This document shows, piece after piece, positions 28,071 to 37,113 of a stretch of 64,000 bases of DNA. The position numbers and the translations under genes are program-made. Below the pieces are notes generated by a model. That model was not told where the DNA came from. It did not search any database and was given only the letters and a program-made list of their open reading frames with translations. This DNA comes from Pusillimonas noertemannii. Lineage in GTDB: Bacteria; Pseudomonadota; Gammaproteobacteria; Burkholderiales; Burkholderiaceae_B. Numbering within the stretch: position 1 is the first letter of the stretch; each line of letters starts with the position of its first letter. The stretch covers positions 434,001 through 498,000 of the forward strand of contig NZ_QEKO01000001.1 in NCBI RefSeq assembly GCF_003096595.1. The letters run 5' to 3'.

Positions 28071-29654
28071 ATGGCCAACATCAATCCGACGGAGGCGTCC
28101 AAGTCGTTTTTCCGCATCGACCTACGATGTCTCATCCTGTGCTTGTGTCTGTTCTTCGTGTTTCTGGCCCTGGCCAACAGCCTTCATGCCGCATACAAGG
28201 TGCAGCATGGCCTGCTGCTCAGGCATAGCTTCGACACGAACCGCGCCTATGCCGAGAAGCTTGCGCACGCGACGAATTCCTTCTTTGAATCATCCGCCCA
28301 GGCACTGCAGGCCGCCGCGTTGGACATTACTGAAACTCGGCTCGATCCTGCCGCCATACAAAATGAGTTCGACCAGCTTGCCAGCATTACCGATGCCTTC
28401 GACGCAATCATTGCCGTCGACATATCGGGCAAGATCATCGCCGCCAAACCCAGAAGCGCTTTCTTGAACGCCTTTCTAGAGGCGCCGCAAGCGAGAGAGC
28501 TGCTCAACGCGAAAGAAGCCACGGCGATCAGCGGGGCTTTCAAAGGGCCGGGCGACCGCTGGATGAGTATCGTCGCGCATCCGGTTTTTTCATCCGATGG
28601 CGGCTATGCAGGGTTTGTAGGCGGCACGGTGCTCTTGCAAAGCGGCAGTGCATTGCAAAGCGCTCTGACCAAGTTGCACTATCAGGAGGGGGCCTACTTC
28701 TACATCGTGGATGCAGAGAGAAGGATCGTCTATCACCCGACACAAGGTCTCATCGGTTCCCGATCGGAAGACATGGAATCCGCGCCGGCAGTGCCGCCTG
28801 GCGGAAGGGGAACTCAATACATGAGCGGCGTCGAGTCCGATGGCCAGCTTATCAGCTACGCGCCGATACCGTTCGCGGACTGGGGCGTTGTCGCCCAGCG
28901 GCCGGTCAAGCTGGCCTTATCCAACATTGATGAACTGTTTTGGCGGACTTTTTATTATTCATTGCCCATATTCATCATCAGCTTGCTGGCCATCGGGTGG
29001 CTGTCGCGACTCATTGCGAATCCTTTGCGCCAGTTGGCCGATGTTGCGGCTAATTTGGACAATCGCGCCAACTTCTCGCGCATCCGCTTTATCAAAGGCT
29101 GGTACCTCGAAGCGGCCATGATTCGAGAAGGCCTGATGCAGAGTTTTTCGGCGATCGGCAACCGGATGCGCAAACTCCACCGTGAAGGAACGACGGATCC
29201 GCTGACCGGCGTCGTCAACCGCAGAGGGCTGGAAACGGCCATCGAGGAACTGATGGAGACGGCGCGGAATGTGGCCGTGGTGATGATAGACGTCGATCAC
29301 TTCAAAGCGGTCAATGACAAATTTGGCCATGCCGTTGGCGATCAGGTTCTGAAGGCCATTACCGTCTTGATTATGGCTGAAGTACGGAGTGAAGACGTGG
29401 TAGCACGCATGGGCGGTGATGAATTCGTCGCCTTACTGCCTGACACGGGACTCGAGTCGGCAAGGCATTTTGCGGAACGACTGCGATCCACCATAGAGCA
29501 GACTCGCTTTGACATCATCGGAAATGTGACCATTTCTCTGGGCGTCGCTTGTTATCCTGCGCATGGAGACGACCTTCGCGGCGCGCTGGCTAGGGCAGAC
29601 GCTGCGCTTTACCGGGCAAAGGCGGTCGGGCGCAACCGCGTGCATCTGGCGTGA
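28071..29654 (+). CDS. membrane diguanylate cyclase with periplasmic Cache domain
   Basis: This is a 527-residue enzyme making cyclic di-GMP from two GTP. TM1 is at about residues 20-40. A periplasmic dCache sensor domain occupies about 45-280, TM2 is at about 290-312, a HAMP-like linker follows (RLIANPLRQLADVAANLDN), and the GGDEF domain is at about 365-525. The active-site motif GGDEF is at 448-452 and intact. An RSED motif at 439-442, exactly five residues upstream, is a classic allosteric inhibition site. There is no EAL domain. The signal sensed is unknown. The gene lies in a lower-GC block beside vapBC. Confidence 0.9.
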   Translation: MANINPTEASKSFFRIDLRCLILCLCLFFVFLALANSLHAAYKVQHGLLLRHSFDTNRAYAEKLAHATNSFFESSAQALQAAALDITETRLDPAAIQNEFDQLASITDAFDAIIAVDISGKIIAAKPRSAFLNAFLEAPQARELLNAKEATAISGAFKGPGDRWMSIVAHPVFSSDGGYAGFVGGTVLLQSGSALQSALTKLHYQEGAYFYIVDAERRIVYHPTQGLIGSRSEDMESAPAVPPGGRGTQYMSGVESDGQLISYAPIPFADWGVVAQRPVKLALSNIDELFWRTFYYSLPIFIISLLAIGWLSRLIANPLRQLADVAANLDNRANFSRIRFIKGWYLEAAMIREGLMQSFSAIGNRMRKLHREGTTDPLTGVVNRRGLETAIEELMETARNVAVVMIDVDHFKAVNDKFGHAVGDQVLKAITVLIMAEVRSEDVVARMGGDEFVALLPDTGLESARHFAERLRSTIEQTRFDIIGNVTISLGVACYPAHGDDLRGALARADAALYRAKAVGRNRVHLA

Positions 29655-29786
29655 CGCTTTGAGCCCCTTTCCGACGTCTGGCTCACGGATGTGCTTCTGA
29701 ATGGCGGGCCAATAGACTTATCGAAATGCAGCTTAGTTCCAGAGATGGGGTTCTGCAGAGTCGACTGTGCCGGATTTCCCGCAAAA

Positions 29787-29823
29787 GCAAAAGCCCTTGA
29801 TTCGCAAGGAATCAAGGGCTTTC
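29787..29823 (-). terminator. intrinsic terminator downstream of tRNA-Phe
   Basis: A perfect 14 bp inverted repeat has its arms at 29790-29803 and 29809-29822 (AAAGCCCTTGATTC / GAATCAAGGGCTTT) and a five-base loop. On the minus strand it is followed by TTTTGC. It lies ten bases beyond the 3' end of the tRNA and fits its transcription terminator. Confidence 0.85.
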
Positions 29824-29832
29824 TATAAACTC

Positions 29833-29908
29833 TGGTGGCCTGGGGCGGAATCGAACCACCGACACGCGGATTTTCAATCCGCTGCTCTACCGACTGAGCT
29901 ACCAGGCC
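29833..29908 (-). tRNA. tRNA-Phe (GAA)
   Basis: These 76 bases on the minus strand fold as a tRNA. The acceptor stem starts GGCCTGG and ends CCAGGCCACCA with CCA encoded. The D-loop is AGCTCAGTCGGTAGAGC. The anticodon arm CGGATTGAAAATCCG carries anticodon GAA, and the T-arm contains GGTTCGATTCC. The anticodon specifies phenylalanine. It is followed by an intrinsic terminator and faces the hemA operon, which is transcribed in the opposite direction. Confidence 0.97.
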
Positions 29909-30101
29909 AAGAAAGGCGAAATGATACACGAATTTTTGTTAGCCCGCTTGGAACCGGGCAGCCCCTGGGAAAAGAGGGAAGCGCTTAATCGTTGCTGTTT
30001 GTCATCCTTCCCCTCCGAGGCGTTTCAGGCTGCGGGAAAGGCGGCAGGAAGAATAGGGATGCCTGCAAAAATCTAGGGTTTTCCCGTAGACATCCTGGGG
30101 T

Positions 30102-30107
30102 TATAAT
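30102..30107 (+). promoter_or_regulatory. candidate -10 element of hemA
   Basis: A perfect TATAAT hexamer lies 52 bp upstream of the hemA start, in the gap between the divergent tRNA-Phe gene and hemA. The -35 position (about 30079-30084, TTTTCC) is weak, so only the -10 is proposed. Confidence 0.4.
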
Positions 30108-30159
30108 CGTGTTCTGTTGGGCCAACTATGTGCCGCCCGCCCCCAATTGCCTCCAATTT

Positions 30160-31434
30160 ATGTCCGTAGACGTTCTTACCTTCGGCTTGAACCACGTCTC
30201 CGCGCCGGTTTCGGTGCGCGAGCGCGTGTCCATGCCGCTCGACGTCCTGCGGCCGGCGCTCGATGGCTTGAAATCGGCGTTTGGTTCCTCGGTGCGCGAG
30301 GCGGCCATTTTGTCCACCTGTAACCGCACCGAGATCTATTGTGCGGCCGAGCCGCATGTGTCCGACAAGATCCCGGCCTGGCTGGCCGATTTCAATCGTG
30401 TCGAATCGGGCAGCCTGCAGCCCCACCTGTATCGCTACCAGCAGAACGAGGCGGTGCGCCATGCCTTCCGCGTGGCCAGCGGGCTCGATTCCATGGTGCT
30501 CGGCGAGCCGCAGATATTGGGCCAGATGAAAGACGCCGTGCGCGCCGCGAACGAAGCCGGCGCCCTGGGCACCTTGCTGCACCAATTGTTCCAGCGCACG
30601 TTCTCGGTGGCCAAAGAGGTCCGCTCGCAAACCGCGATTGGCGCGCATTCGGTGTCCATGGCGGCGGCGGCGGTGCGGCTGGCCGAGCGCGTGTTCGGCG
30701 ACATGACCCAAACCAATGTGCTGTTCGTGGGCGCGGGCGAGATGATCGAACTCTGCGCCACGCACTTTGCGGCGCTCAAGCCGCGCACCATGGTGGTGGC
30801 CAATCGCACTATAGAACGGGCCGATGTCCTCGCCTCGCGCTTCACGGCCAAGACCATGAAGCTTACCGACCTGCCCGACCGGCTGGCCGACTTCGACGTC
30901 ATCGTCTCCTGTACGGCCAGCTCCCTGCCCATCCTCGGGTTGGGGATGGTCGAACGGGCTACGCGCTCGCGGCGCCACAAGCCCATGGTCATGATCGACC
31001 TGGCCGTGCCGCGCGACATCGAAACCGAAGTCGGCCGCCTGGCCGACGTATACCTGTATTCGGTCGACGACCTGGGCCGCATGGTGCAAAGCGGCACCGA
31101 TGCCCGCCGCGCGGCGGTGGTGCAGGCCGAAGCCATCATCGAAACCCGGGTGCAGAACTTCATGCACTGGCTGCAAAACCGCCAGATCGTGCCGGCCATC
31201 GTCGACATCCACCAGGCGGCCGACCAAGTGCGGCAGGCCGAGCTTGAAAAAGCCATGCGCCTGCTCGCCCGGGGCGAGGCGCCCGAGGCGGTGCTCGAGC
31301 AATTGGCCCATAGCCTTACTCAAAAATACATGCACGGTCCGCTGGCGGCGCTCAACCGCAGCGAAGACACCGAGCGCGAGCAGCTTCTCAATCTGCTGCC
31401 GCGCCTGCTGCCCCGCGCCGAACGCCGTCGTTAG
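30160..31434 (+). CDS. hemA: glutamyl-tRNA reductase
   Basis: This 424-residue enzyme reduces glutamyl-tRNA(Glu) to glutamate-1-semialdehyde with NADPH, the first step of C5 tetrapyrrole synthesis. The catalytic C54 lies in [10 protein letters not shown], and the conserved [17 protein letters not shown] follows at about 107-123. The NADPH domain contains [12 protein letters not shown] and the dimerisation helices form the C-terminus. The ATG at 30160 gives the standard N-terminus ([13 protein letters not shown]). The longer upstream frame has no family support. It heads the run hemA-prfA-prmC-grxD-ubiX, an order conserved in betaproteobacteria. Confidence 0.97.
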   Translation: MSVDVLTFGLNHVSAPVSVRERVSMPLDVLRPALDGLKSAFGSSVREAAILSTCNRTEIYCAAEPHVSDKIPAWLADFNRVESGSLQPHLYRYQQNEAVRHAFRVASGLDSMVLGEPQILGQMKDAVRAANEAGALGTLLHQLFQRTFSVAKEVRSQTAIGAHSVSMAAAAVRLAERVFGDMTQTNVLFVGAGEMIELCATHFAALKPRTMVVANRTIERADVLASRFTAKTMKLTDLPDRLADFDVIVSCTASSLPILGLGMVERATRSRRHKPMVMIDLAVPRDIETEVGRLADVYLYSVDDLGRMVQSGTDARRAAVVQAEAIIETRVQNFMHWLQNRQIVPAIVDIHQAADQVRQAELEKAMRLLARGEAPEAVLEQLAHSLTQKYMHGPLAALNRSEDTEREQLLNLLPRLLPRAERRR

Positions 31435-31494
31435 CGGTGCCGCCCTGGCCCGTCTGCGCGTTCCTTTCTTCCAAAAACACAACCTCTTCCTCTT

Positions 31495-32574
31495 ATGAAA
31501 AGTTCCATGCGCAGCCGGTTGGAGCAGCTTGCTCGCCGGCTGATCGAGATCGATGCCATGCTTGCCGAGCCCGAAATAGCGGGCAATATGGACAAGTTCC
31601 GCAAGCTGTCGCGCGAGCGCGCCGAGATCGATCCCGTCGTCCAGGCCTTCAATGAATACGTTCGCACCGAGGCCGACGTCCAGGCGGCGCAAGAGATGAT
31701 GGCCGACCCCGAGATGAAGGCCATGGCCGAAGAGGAATACCAGCTTGGCAAGGACCGCATCGAGGTGCTTGAAGACGAGCTGCAGATATTGCTGCTGCCG
31801 CGCGACCCCGACGACGGGCGCAATGTGTTCCTGGAGATCCGCGCGGGCACGGGCGGCGACGAAAGCGCGCTGTTCGCGGGCGATTTGCTGCGCATGTATA
31901 GCCGCTATGCCGAAAGCCAGGGCTGGCGGGTCGAGCTCATGTCCGAAAGCGAATCCGAGGTGGGGGGCTATAAAGAGGTCATCGCCCGCATCGACGGTGA
32001 TGCGGTGTACGGCCACCTGAAGTTCGAGTCGGGGGCGCATCGGGTGCAGCGCGTGCCCGAGACGGAAACCCAGGGCCGCATCCATACGTCGGCGTGCACG
32101 GTGGCCGTGCTGCCGGAAGCCGACGAGCAAAGCGACATCACCATCAACCCATCCGACCTTCGGATCGACACCTTCCGCGCCAGCGGGGCGGGCGGGCAGC
32201 ACGTGAACAAGACCGACTCGGCGGTTCGCATTACCCACCTGCCCACCGGCCTGGTGGTAGAGTGCCAGGACGACCGTTCGCAGCATCGCAACAAGGACAA
32301 GGCCATGCAGGTGCTGGCCGCGCGCCTGAAAGACAAGCAGCAGCAAGAGCAGCAAAGCAAAGAGGCCGCCCAGCGCAAGAGCCTGGTGGGTTCGGGCGAC
32401 CGGTCCGAGCGCATCCGCACCTACAACTACCCGCAGGGGCGGGTTACCGATCACCGCATCAACCTTACCCTTTACAAGCTGCAGGCCATCATGGAAGGCG
32501 ACCTGCAGGAACTGACCGGCGCGCTGCGCGCCGAGCACCAGGCCGAGCAGCTGGCCGCCATGGGGGAAGCCTAG
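31495..32574 (+). CDS. prfA: peptide chain release factor 1
   Basis: This is a 359-residue RF1, which reads UAA and UAG and triggers peptidyl-tRNA hydrolysis. The GGQ motif is at 233-235 ([10 protein letters not shown]), and the codon-recognition tripeptide PxT at 188-190 reads P-E-T rather than the P-A-T of E. coli. The N-terminal domain 1, the [14 protein letters not shown] segment and the full length are normal. The downstream prmC product methylates the GGQ glutamine. No strong ribosome binding site is visible before the ATG. Confidence 0.96.
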   Translation: MKSSMRSRLEQLARRLIEIDAMLAEPEIAGNMDKFRKLSRERAEIDPVVQAFNEYVRTEADVQAAQEMMADPEMKAMAEEEYQLGKDRIEVLEDELQILLLPRDPDDGRNVFLEIRAGTGGDESALFAGDLLRMYSRYAESQGWRVELMSESESEVGGYKEVIARIDGDAVYGHLKFESGAHRVQRVPETETQGRIHTSACTVAVLPEADEQSDITINPSDLRIDTFRASGAGGQHVNKTDSAVRITHLPTGLVVECQDDRSQHRNKDKAMQVLAARLKDKQQQEQQSKEAAQRKSLVGSGDRSERIRTYNYPQGRVTDHRINLTLYKLQAIMEGDLQELTGALRAEHQAEQLAAMGEA

Positions 32575-32602
32575 GGCGCCGCGGGCGCCAAGGGGCGGCC
32601 GC

Positions 32603-33490
32603 ATGAAGACGCAAAAGGGCGATCCTCCGGGCCTGGGCGGCAGCCGGGCGCAAGCCGCGGCGACGGTGCGCGGCTTGCTGGCCGATGGCCGGCTGCCGCG
32701 GCTTGAAACGCAGATGCTGCTGCAGCACGTGCTGGGCGTGCCGCGCGCATGGCTCATCGCGCACGACACCGACCCGCTCGACGCGGCGCATGTGCGCCGG
32801 TTCGAAGCCTTGCAGGCACAGCGCCTGCAAGGCGAGCCCATGGCCTATCTCGTGGGCTTGCGTGAATTCATGGGCCACTGTTTCAACGTCCGTCCGGGCG
32901 TGCTGATTCCGCGCCCCGAGACCGAGCTTCTGGTCGAAACCGCGCTCGCCGAACTGGCGAGCTGCGCTGATGAGCGCCCCCGGGTGCTGGACCTGGGCAC
33001 GGGCAGCGGCGCCATTGCCGTCTCTGTGGCGCTGGCGCGGCCCGACGCCGAGGTGGTGGCCACCGACCTGAGCGACGAAGCGCTTGGCGTGGCGCGGGGC
33101 AACGCGCAGGCGCTGGGCGCGCGGGTCGAATTCCTGCGGGGCAACTGGTTCCAGCCCCTGGCGGGGCAGGCGCCTTTCGACCTCATTGTTTCCAATCCGC
33201 CCTATATCCGCAACGACGATCCGCACCTGGTCCAGGGCGACTTGCGTTTCGAGCCCGCCGCGGCATTGACGGATGGCGCAGACGGCCTGGACGCCCTGGC
33301 GCACATCGCCGCCCGGGCGCCGCAATGGTTGGCGCCGGGCGGCGTATTGTGGATGGAGCACGGCTACGACCAGTCGGCCGACGTGCGCCGGTTTTTGCTC
33401 GAGGCCGGCTTTGAGCAGGTGCGCAGCCTGAGCGACCTGGCCGGAATCGAAAGGATTTCGGGCGGGAAACTGAGGCGCCGGCCCGAATGA
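32603..33490 (+). CDS. prmC: peptide chain release factor N5-glutamine methyltransferase
   Basis: This 295-residue SAM-dependent methyltransferase modifies the GGQ glutamine of RF1 and RF2. It shows the PrmC helical N-domain, the linker motif RPGVLIPRPETELLVE, motif I LDLGTGSGAIAVSVAL and the catalytic NPPY at 198-201 (SNPPYIRNDD). It lies 28 bp after prfA, and the adjacency of enzyme and substrate genes is widespread. It ends with a basic KLRRRPE tail. Confidence 0.95.
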   Translation: MKTQKGDPPGLGGSRAQAAATVRGLLADGRLPRLETQMLLQHVLGVPRAWLIAHDTDPLDAAHVRRFEALQAQRLQGEPMAYLVGLREFMGHCFNVRPGVLIPRPETELLVETALAELASCADERPRVLDLGTGSGAIAVSVALARPDAEVVATDLSDEALGVARGNAQALGARVEFLRGNWFQPLAGQAPFDLIVSNPPYIRNDDPHLVQGDLRFEPAAALTDGADGLDALAHIAARAPQWLAPGGVLWMEHGYDQSADVRRFLLEAGFEQVRSLSDLAGIERISGGKLRRRPE

Positions 33491-33587
33491 AGAGCTTGCC
33501 GGCGGCAAGCCGCCCAGGCCGTCGAGGCAAAGCGGATTTTTGGCGGCGACCTATAATGAAGCATATTTCCTGGAGATACTTAACATC

Positions 33588-33920
33588 ATGAGCGAAGTCC
33601 AAGATTTCATTCGCGAGACGGTCACCACCCATCCCGTCGTGCTCTTCATGAAGGGCACCGCGCAATTTCCCCAGTGCGGCTTTTCGGGCCGCGCCATCCA
33701 GATCCTGAAGGCCTCGGGCGTTACAAAGCTGGTTACGGTCAATGTGCTCGAAGACGAGGAAGTGCGCCAGGGCGTCAAAGAGTACGCCAACTGGCCCACC
33801 ATCCCCCAGCTTTACGTCAAGGGCGAGTTCCTGGGCGGCTCGGACATCATCGCCGAGATGCATGAAAGCGGTGAGCTGGTCGATGTGCTTAAAGAGGCCG
33901 GCGCGGTCGGCGATGAATAA
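33588..33920 (+). CDS. grxD: monothiol glutaredoxin, CGFS type
   Basis: This is a 110-residue Grx4-type glutaredoxin. The active site is C30 in CGFS, with the WPTIPQLYVKGEF and GGSDI glutathione-binding motifs following. It binds a glutathione-ligated [2Fe-2S] cluster and transfers it to target proteins. The ATG at 33588 gives the standard N-terminus. A TATAAT at 33552-33557 and GGAG at 33572 precede it, so it may have its own promoter in addition to read-through from prmC. ubiX follows after nine bases. Confidence 0.95.
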   Translation: MSEVQDFIRETVTTHPVVLFMKGTAQFPQCGFSGRAIQILKASGVTKLVTVNVLEDEEVRQGVKEYANWPTIPQLYVKGEFLGGSDIIAEMHESGELVDVLKEAGAVGDE

Positions 33921-33929
33921 GCGCCCGGC

Positions 33930-34514
33930 ATGAGCGCAAAGCGCCGCCTGGTCGTGGGCGTCACTGGCGCCACCGGCGCCATTTATGCCACACGCCTGTT
34001 GCAGGCGGTGCGCAGCGTGGGCGGCATCGAAACGCATCTGGTGGTTTCGCCGCCCGGCGTGCTGAACATCAAGTACGAGCTGGGTCTGGTGCGCCAGCAG
34101 GTGTACGACATGGCCGACCATGTGTACAGCTTTCGCGACGTGGGCTCGGCCCTGGCCAGCGGCGGCTTTGCCACCATGGGCATGGTCGTTGTGCCCTGCT
34201 CGATGCGCACCCTGTCGGCCGTGGCCCATGGCCTGTCCGACAACCTCATTACCCGCGCGGCCGACGTAACGCTGAAAGAGCGCCGCCGCCTCGTCATGAT
34301 GGTGCGTGAAACACCGTTCAACCTGGCGCATTTGCGCAATATGACGGCGGTCACCGAAATGGGCGGCATCGTGTTTCCGCCGCTGCCCGCCTTCTACCAT
34401 CATCCGGCCACCATCGAAGAGATGGTCGACCACACCATCGTGCGGGTGCTGGACCTGTTCGACATCCACATCGAAGGCCCCCGCTGGGAAGGCATGGATC
34501 AGCCCGCGGGCTGA
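33930..34514 (+). CDS. ubiX: flavin prenyltransferase UbiX
   Basis: This 194-residue enzyme attaches a dimethylallyl group to FMN, making the prenylated flavin cofactor of UbiD-type decarboxylases in ubiquinone synthesis and aromatic metabolism. The flavin-binding N-terminus VVGVTGATGAIYATRLLQAV and the conserved PCSMRTLSAVAHGLSDNLITRAADV and KERRRLVMMVRETPFN motifs are all present. No ubiD-like gene lies in the window. It is the last gene of the hemA run and is convergent with ttcA. Confidence 0.95.
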   Translation: MSAKRRLVVGVTGATGAIYATRLLQAVRSVGGIETHLVVSPPGVLNIKYELGLVRQQVYDMADHVYSFRDVGSALASGGFATMGMVVVPCSMRTLSAVAHGLSDNLITRAADVTLKERRRLVMMVRETPFNLAHLRNMTAVTEMGGIVFPPLPAFYHHPATIEEMVDHTIVRVLDLFDIHIEGPRWEGMDQPAG

Positions 34515-34649
34515 TCGCTGCAGGGCCCGCATGCGGCCCGGCGCTTCATGCAAGCATTCCAGGCACACAGGCCGAGCCGGAAGGCCGGGCCCCGGGCCGG
34601 TTGCCCGGCGGTGGCCGCCAGTGGGCTGCGGCAACGCGGCAGCCGCCGA

Positions 34650-35702
34650 TCAGGCCTTGCGGTCCGCCCGCAGGTCGGTCATGAAGACGACCGGTCGCTT
34701 TGCTGCGGCCGGTTTTGTTTCCAGGCCGCCATCCTGGGCGGCCCCGCCGCCGTCTTCATCTTCGAAACCCGCAATCGGGGCATCGAAGTCTTCGGCATCA
34801 AAGGCCATGTCGCCGTCTTCGTCGGCCACGCCCGTGGCCTTCAGGCCGGCAAAGTCGAACAGCCGGTTGTCCATCAGGTGCGAGGGCACCACCCGATTCA
34901 GCGCCCCGAACACGTTCCACGAGCGGCCGGGCATCTTCTTGTCCCACTCGGCGATCATGCGGTTCATTTCCTGGCGCTTGAGGTTCTCTTGCGAGCCGCA
35001 CAAGTTGCAGGGAATGATGGGGAACTGCTTGAGGCTGGCGTAGGCGATCAGGTCTTTCTCGGCCACATAGGCCAGCGGGCGTATGACGATGTTCTTGCCG
35101 TCATCCGACATCAGCTTGGGCGGCATGGCCTTCATGCGCCCGCCGTAGAACAGGTTCAGGAAGAAAGTGGCCAGGATGTCGTCGCGGTGATGGCCCAGCG
35201 CGATCTTGGTGGCACCCAATTCAGAGGCGACGCGGTACAGAATGGCCCGGCGCATGCGCGAGCACAGCGAGCACATCGTCTTGCCTTCCGGAATGACGCG
35301 CGTCACCACAGAATAAGTGTCCTGGGTTTCGATATGAAAGGGCACGCCCAGCGATTCCAGGTACTGGGGCAGCACGTGGTCGGGAAAGCCGGGCTGCTTC
35401 TGGTCGAGGTTTACCGCGACGATGTCGAACTTGAACGGCGCGCGCGACTGATGCGTCAGCAGGATGTCGAGCAGGCTGTATGAATCCTTGCCGCCCGACA
35501 GGCACACCATGACTTTGTCGCCTTCTTCGATCATGTTGAAGTCGGCAATGGCGCGGCCGGTTTCGCGCATCAGGCGCTTGGTCAGCTTGTTGTCGTGGGT
35601 GCGCTGGCGACGGTCGCGCAGGGTGCGGGTGGCCGCGTCGGCGGCATGAGCGCCGGCATCGTCCCGGTGCGGGGCCGGCGAGGTAGGGGTGAAGGTGTCC
35701 AT
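34650..35702 (-). CDS. ttcA: tRNA 2-thiocytidine biosynthesis protein TtcA
   Basis: This 350-residue PP-loop ATPase thiolates cytidine 32 of certain tRNAs. The PP-loop is [13 protein letters not shown], and the two CxxC pairs that bind the [4Fe-4S] cluster are visible ([10 protein letters not shown] and PCNLCGSQ). The C-terminal 45 residues, rich in Asp/Glu and Gly, extend beyond the core and look disordered. The folB gene lies immediately upstream on the same strand, 45 bp away. Confidence 0.94.
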   Translation of the reverse strand: MDTFTPTSPAPHRDDAGAHAADAATRTLRDRRQRTHDNKLTKRLMRETGRAIADFNMIEEGDKVMVCLSGGKDSYSLLDILLTHQSRAPFKFDIVAVNLDQKQPGFPDHVLPQYLESLGVPFHIETQDTYSVVTRVIPEGKTMCSLCSRMRRAILYRVASELGATKIALGHHRDDILATFFLNLFYGGRMKAMPPKLMSDDGKNIVIRPLAYVAEKDLIAYASLKQFPIIPCNLCGSQENLKRQEMNRMIAEWDKKMPGRSWNVFGALNRVVPSHLMDNRLFDFAGLKATGVADEDGDMAFDAEDFDAPIAGFEDEDGGGAAQDGGLETKPAAAKRPVVFMTDLRADRKA

Positions 35703-35747
35703 GGCTTTGGGCCGGCGTGGGGCGCCGGGCAGTGGGGCCGCGTTTGG

Positions 35748-36107
35748 CTATCGGCTGTGTTCAAGCTCGATGCCCACCGCGGCGCAGTCAGAGAATGCGC
35801 TGGGCTTGCTGATGCGGATTTTAACCCGCCGCACCTCGGCGAATTCTTCCAGCAGCCGCTCGGCCACCCGCTCGATCAGGGTTTCCAGCAAATTCACGTG
35901 CGCGCGCGTGCATTCGTCGACGATGGTGTTGCGCAGCAGGCGGTAGTCGAGCACGGTCTGGATGTTCTGGTCGTGCACCGGCTGGCTTACGTCGACGTCG
36001 AGTTCGGCGTCGATATGCAGGGGCTGGGTGGCGCGAAGCTCGTGCTCAAGTATGCCGATGCGGGCGTCCAGGGCCAGTTGGGTAAAGAATATGCGTCGTG
36101 TGGGCAT
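35748..36107 (-). CDS. folB: dihydroneopterin aldolase
   Basis: This 119-residue enzyme of folate synthesis converts 7,8-dihydroneopterin to 6-hydroxymethyl-dihydropterin and glycolaldehyde. The family pattern is visible in LDARIGILEHELRATQPLHID, in the conserved YRLLRNTIVDE segment, in the LLETLIERVAERLL helix and in the KISKP-like end (RISKPSAFSDC). The ATG at 36107 was chosen because longer upstream frames extend into the divergent oxidoreductase gene. Confidence 0.9.
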   Translation of the reverse strand: MPTRRIFFTQLALDARIGILEHELRATQPLHIDAELDVDVSQPVHDQNIQTVLDYRLLRNTIVDECTRAHVNLLETLIERVAERLLEEFAEVRRVKIRISKPSAFSDCAAVGIELEHSR

Positions 36108-36162
36108 GATGTGCGAGGCTGCAAAAAGAAGGGCGTTGTTGGATGATATAACATTGGCCTCA

Positions 36163-37086
36163 ATGGTAAATAGACTGATGCACGACGAACAGATATACGA
36201 CGCCATCATCATCGGCGCCGGCGCTGGTGGAGCGTCATGCGCGCTGTGGCTCGCGCGCCTGGGCTTTGCGCCGCTGCTGGTCGAGGCGGGTGCGCAGGTG
36301 GGCGGCTTGTGCCTGGCCCACCCGTTTCCCGACGACTGGAACGCATCCCTGCCCGGGCATACGGGCCCCGAGGTGGCCGAGAATTTTGCGATCAGCCTGC
36401 GGCGCGCGCAGGTGCCCTTGCTGCTTTCGCAGCCAGTAATGGCCGTCGAGTCGATCAACGGCGGTTTTGCCGTCACTACCCGCGAGGGCGCGTTGCGCGG
36501 CCGCCATCTGGTGCTGGCCACCGGCACGCGCGCCCGCACGCTTGCGGACGCCGATGCGGAAACCGCCTCCGACCGGGGGCGCCCCTTTGCGGGAGTGCTG
36601 GTGGGGCCGGGCGACCATATCGTGGCCCAGAATTTCAACGGGCTGCGGGTGGCGGTGCTGGGGGGCGGCGACAACGGTTTTGAGAATGCGCTGTATGCCC
36701 TGGACCACGGGGCCGAAGAGGCCCATGTTTATGCGCGCACGATCAGGGCGCAGCGCCAGTTCGTGCGGCGCTTGCCCTCGAGCCAGGTGATGCTGGGCGA
36801 ATACAGGGTCGATCCACGGGCGCGTACGGTGAATGGCCGGGCTTACGATCTCATCATGGTGTTCTACGGCTGGGAGCCCTGCGTGGGGTTTGCCCAGGGC
36901 CTGGGGCTGGCGCGCTCTGGGCGGGGGTTCATCGAAACGGACATGGCGACGGCCCAGACCAGTTGCGAGGGCGTCTACGCGGTGGGCGAAGTGGCGCAGC
37001 GCTTTCACCCTTGCGTGGTCACGGCCATGGCCGATGGGGTTACGGCGGCCAAGGCGATCCAGGCCCGGATCGAGGCTTTGTCCTAG
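36163..37086 (+). CDS. FAD/NAD(P)-dependent oxidoreductase, thioredoxin reductase-like fold
   Basis: This is a 307-residue flavoprotein with the two-dinucleotide-fold layout. The FAD-binding GAGAGG motif is at about 21-26, the NAD(P) motif VAVLGGGDNGFENALYAL is in the middle, and the C-terminal FAD motif is GVYAVGEVAQ. The redox-active CxxC of true thioredoxin reductases is absent, placing it with ferredoxin/flavodoxin-NADP+ reductase-like or uncharacterised members. A second in-frame ATG at 36178 is an equally possible start. It is divergent from folB, and the 55 bp between them holds an AT-rich GATATAACATT element. The electron acceptor is unknown. Confidence 0.75.
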   Translation: MVNRLMHDEQIYDAIIIGAGAGGASCALWLARLGFAPLLVEAGAQVGGLCLAHPFPDDWNASLPGHTGPEVAENFAISLRRAQVPLLLSQPVMAVESINGGFAVTTREGALRGRHLVLATGTRARTLADADAETASDRGRPFAGVLVGPGDHIVAQNFNGLRVAVLGGGDNGFENALYALDHGAEEAHVYARTIRAQRQFVRRLPSSQVMLGEYRVDPRARTVNGRAYDLIMVFYGWEPCVGFAQGLGLARSGRGFIETDMATAQTSCEGVYAVGEVAQRFHPCVVTAMADGVTAAKAIQARIEALS

Positions 37087-37113
37087 TGTTCTTTGTCCAG
37101 CGCCGTGGGCCGA

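Noticed and set aside
29655-29786. Possible gene fragment between the diguanylate cyclase and the tRNA terminator
   Set aside because: I looked on both strands for a tRNA 3'-end duplicate, integrase remnant or insertion-sequence end and found none. Only unassignable short frames are present.
30073-32841. A 922-codon open frame on the minus strand opposite hemA and prfA
   Set aside because: It is antisense to two unmistakable genes. Long antisense frames are expected in high-GC DNA with strong third-position bias, and its protein has low-complexity His/Gly/Ala/Arg composition with no recognisable domain.
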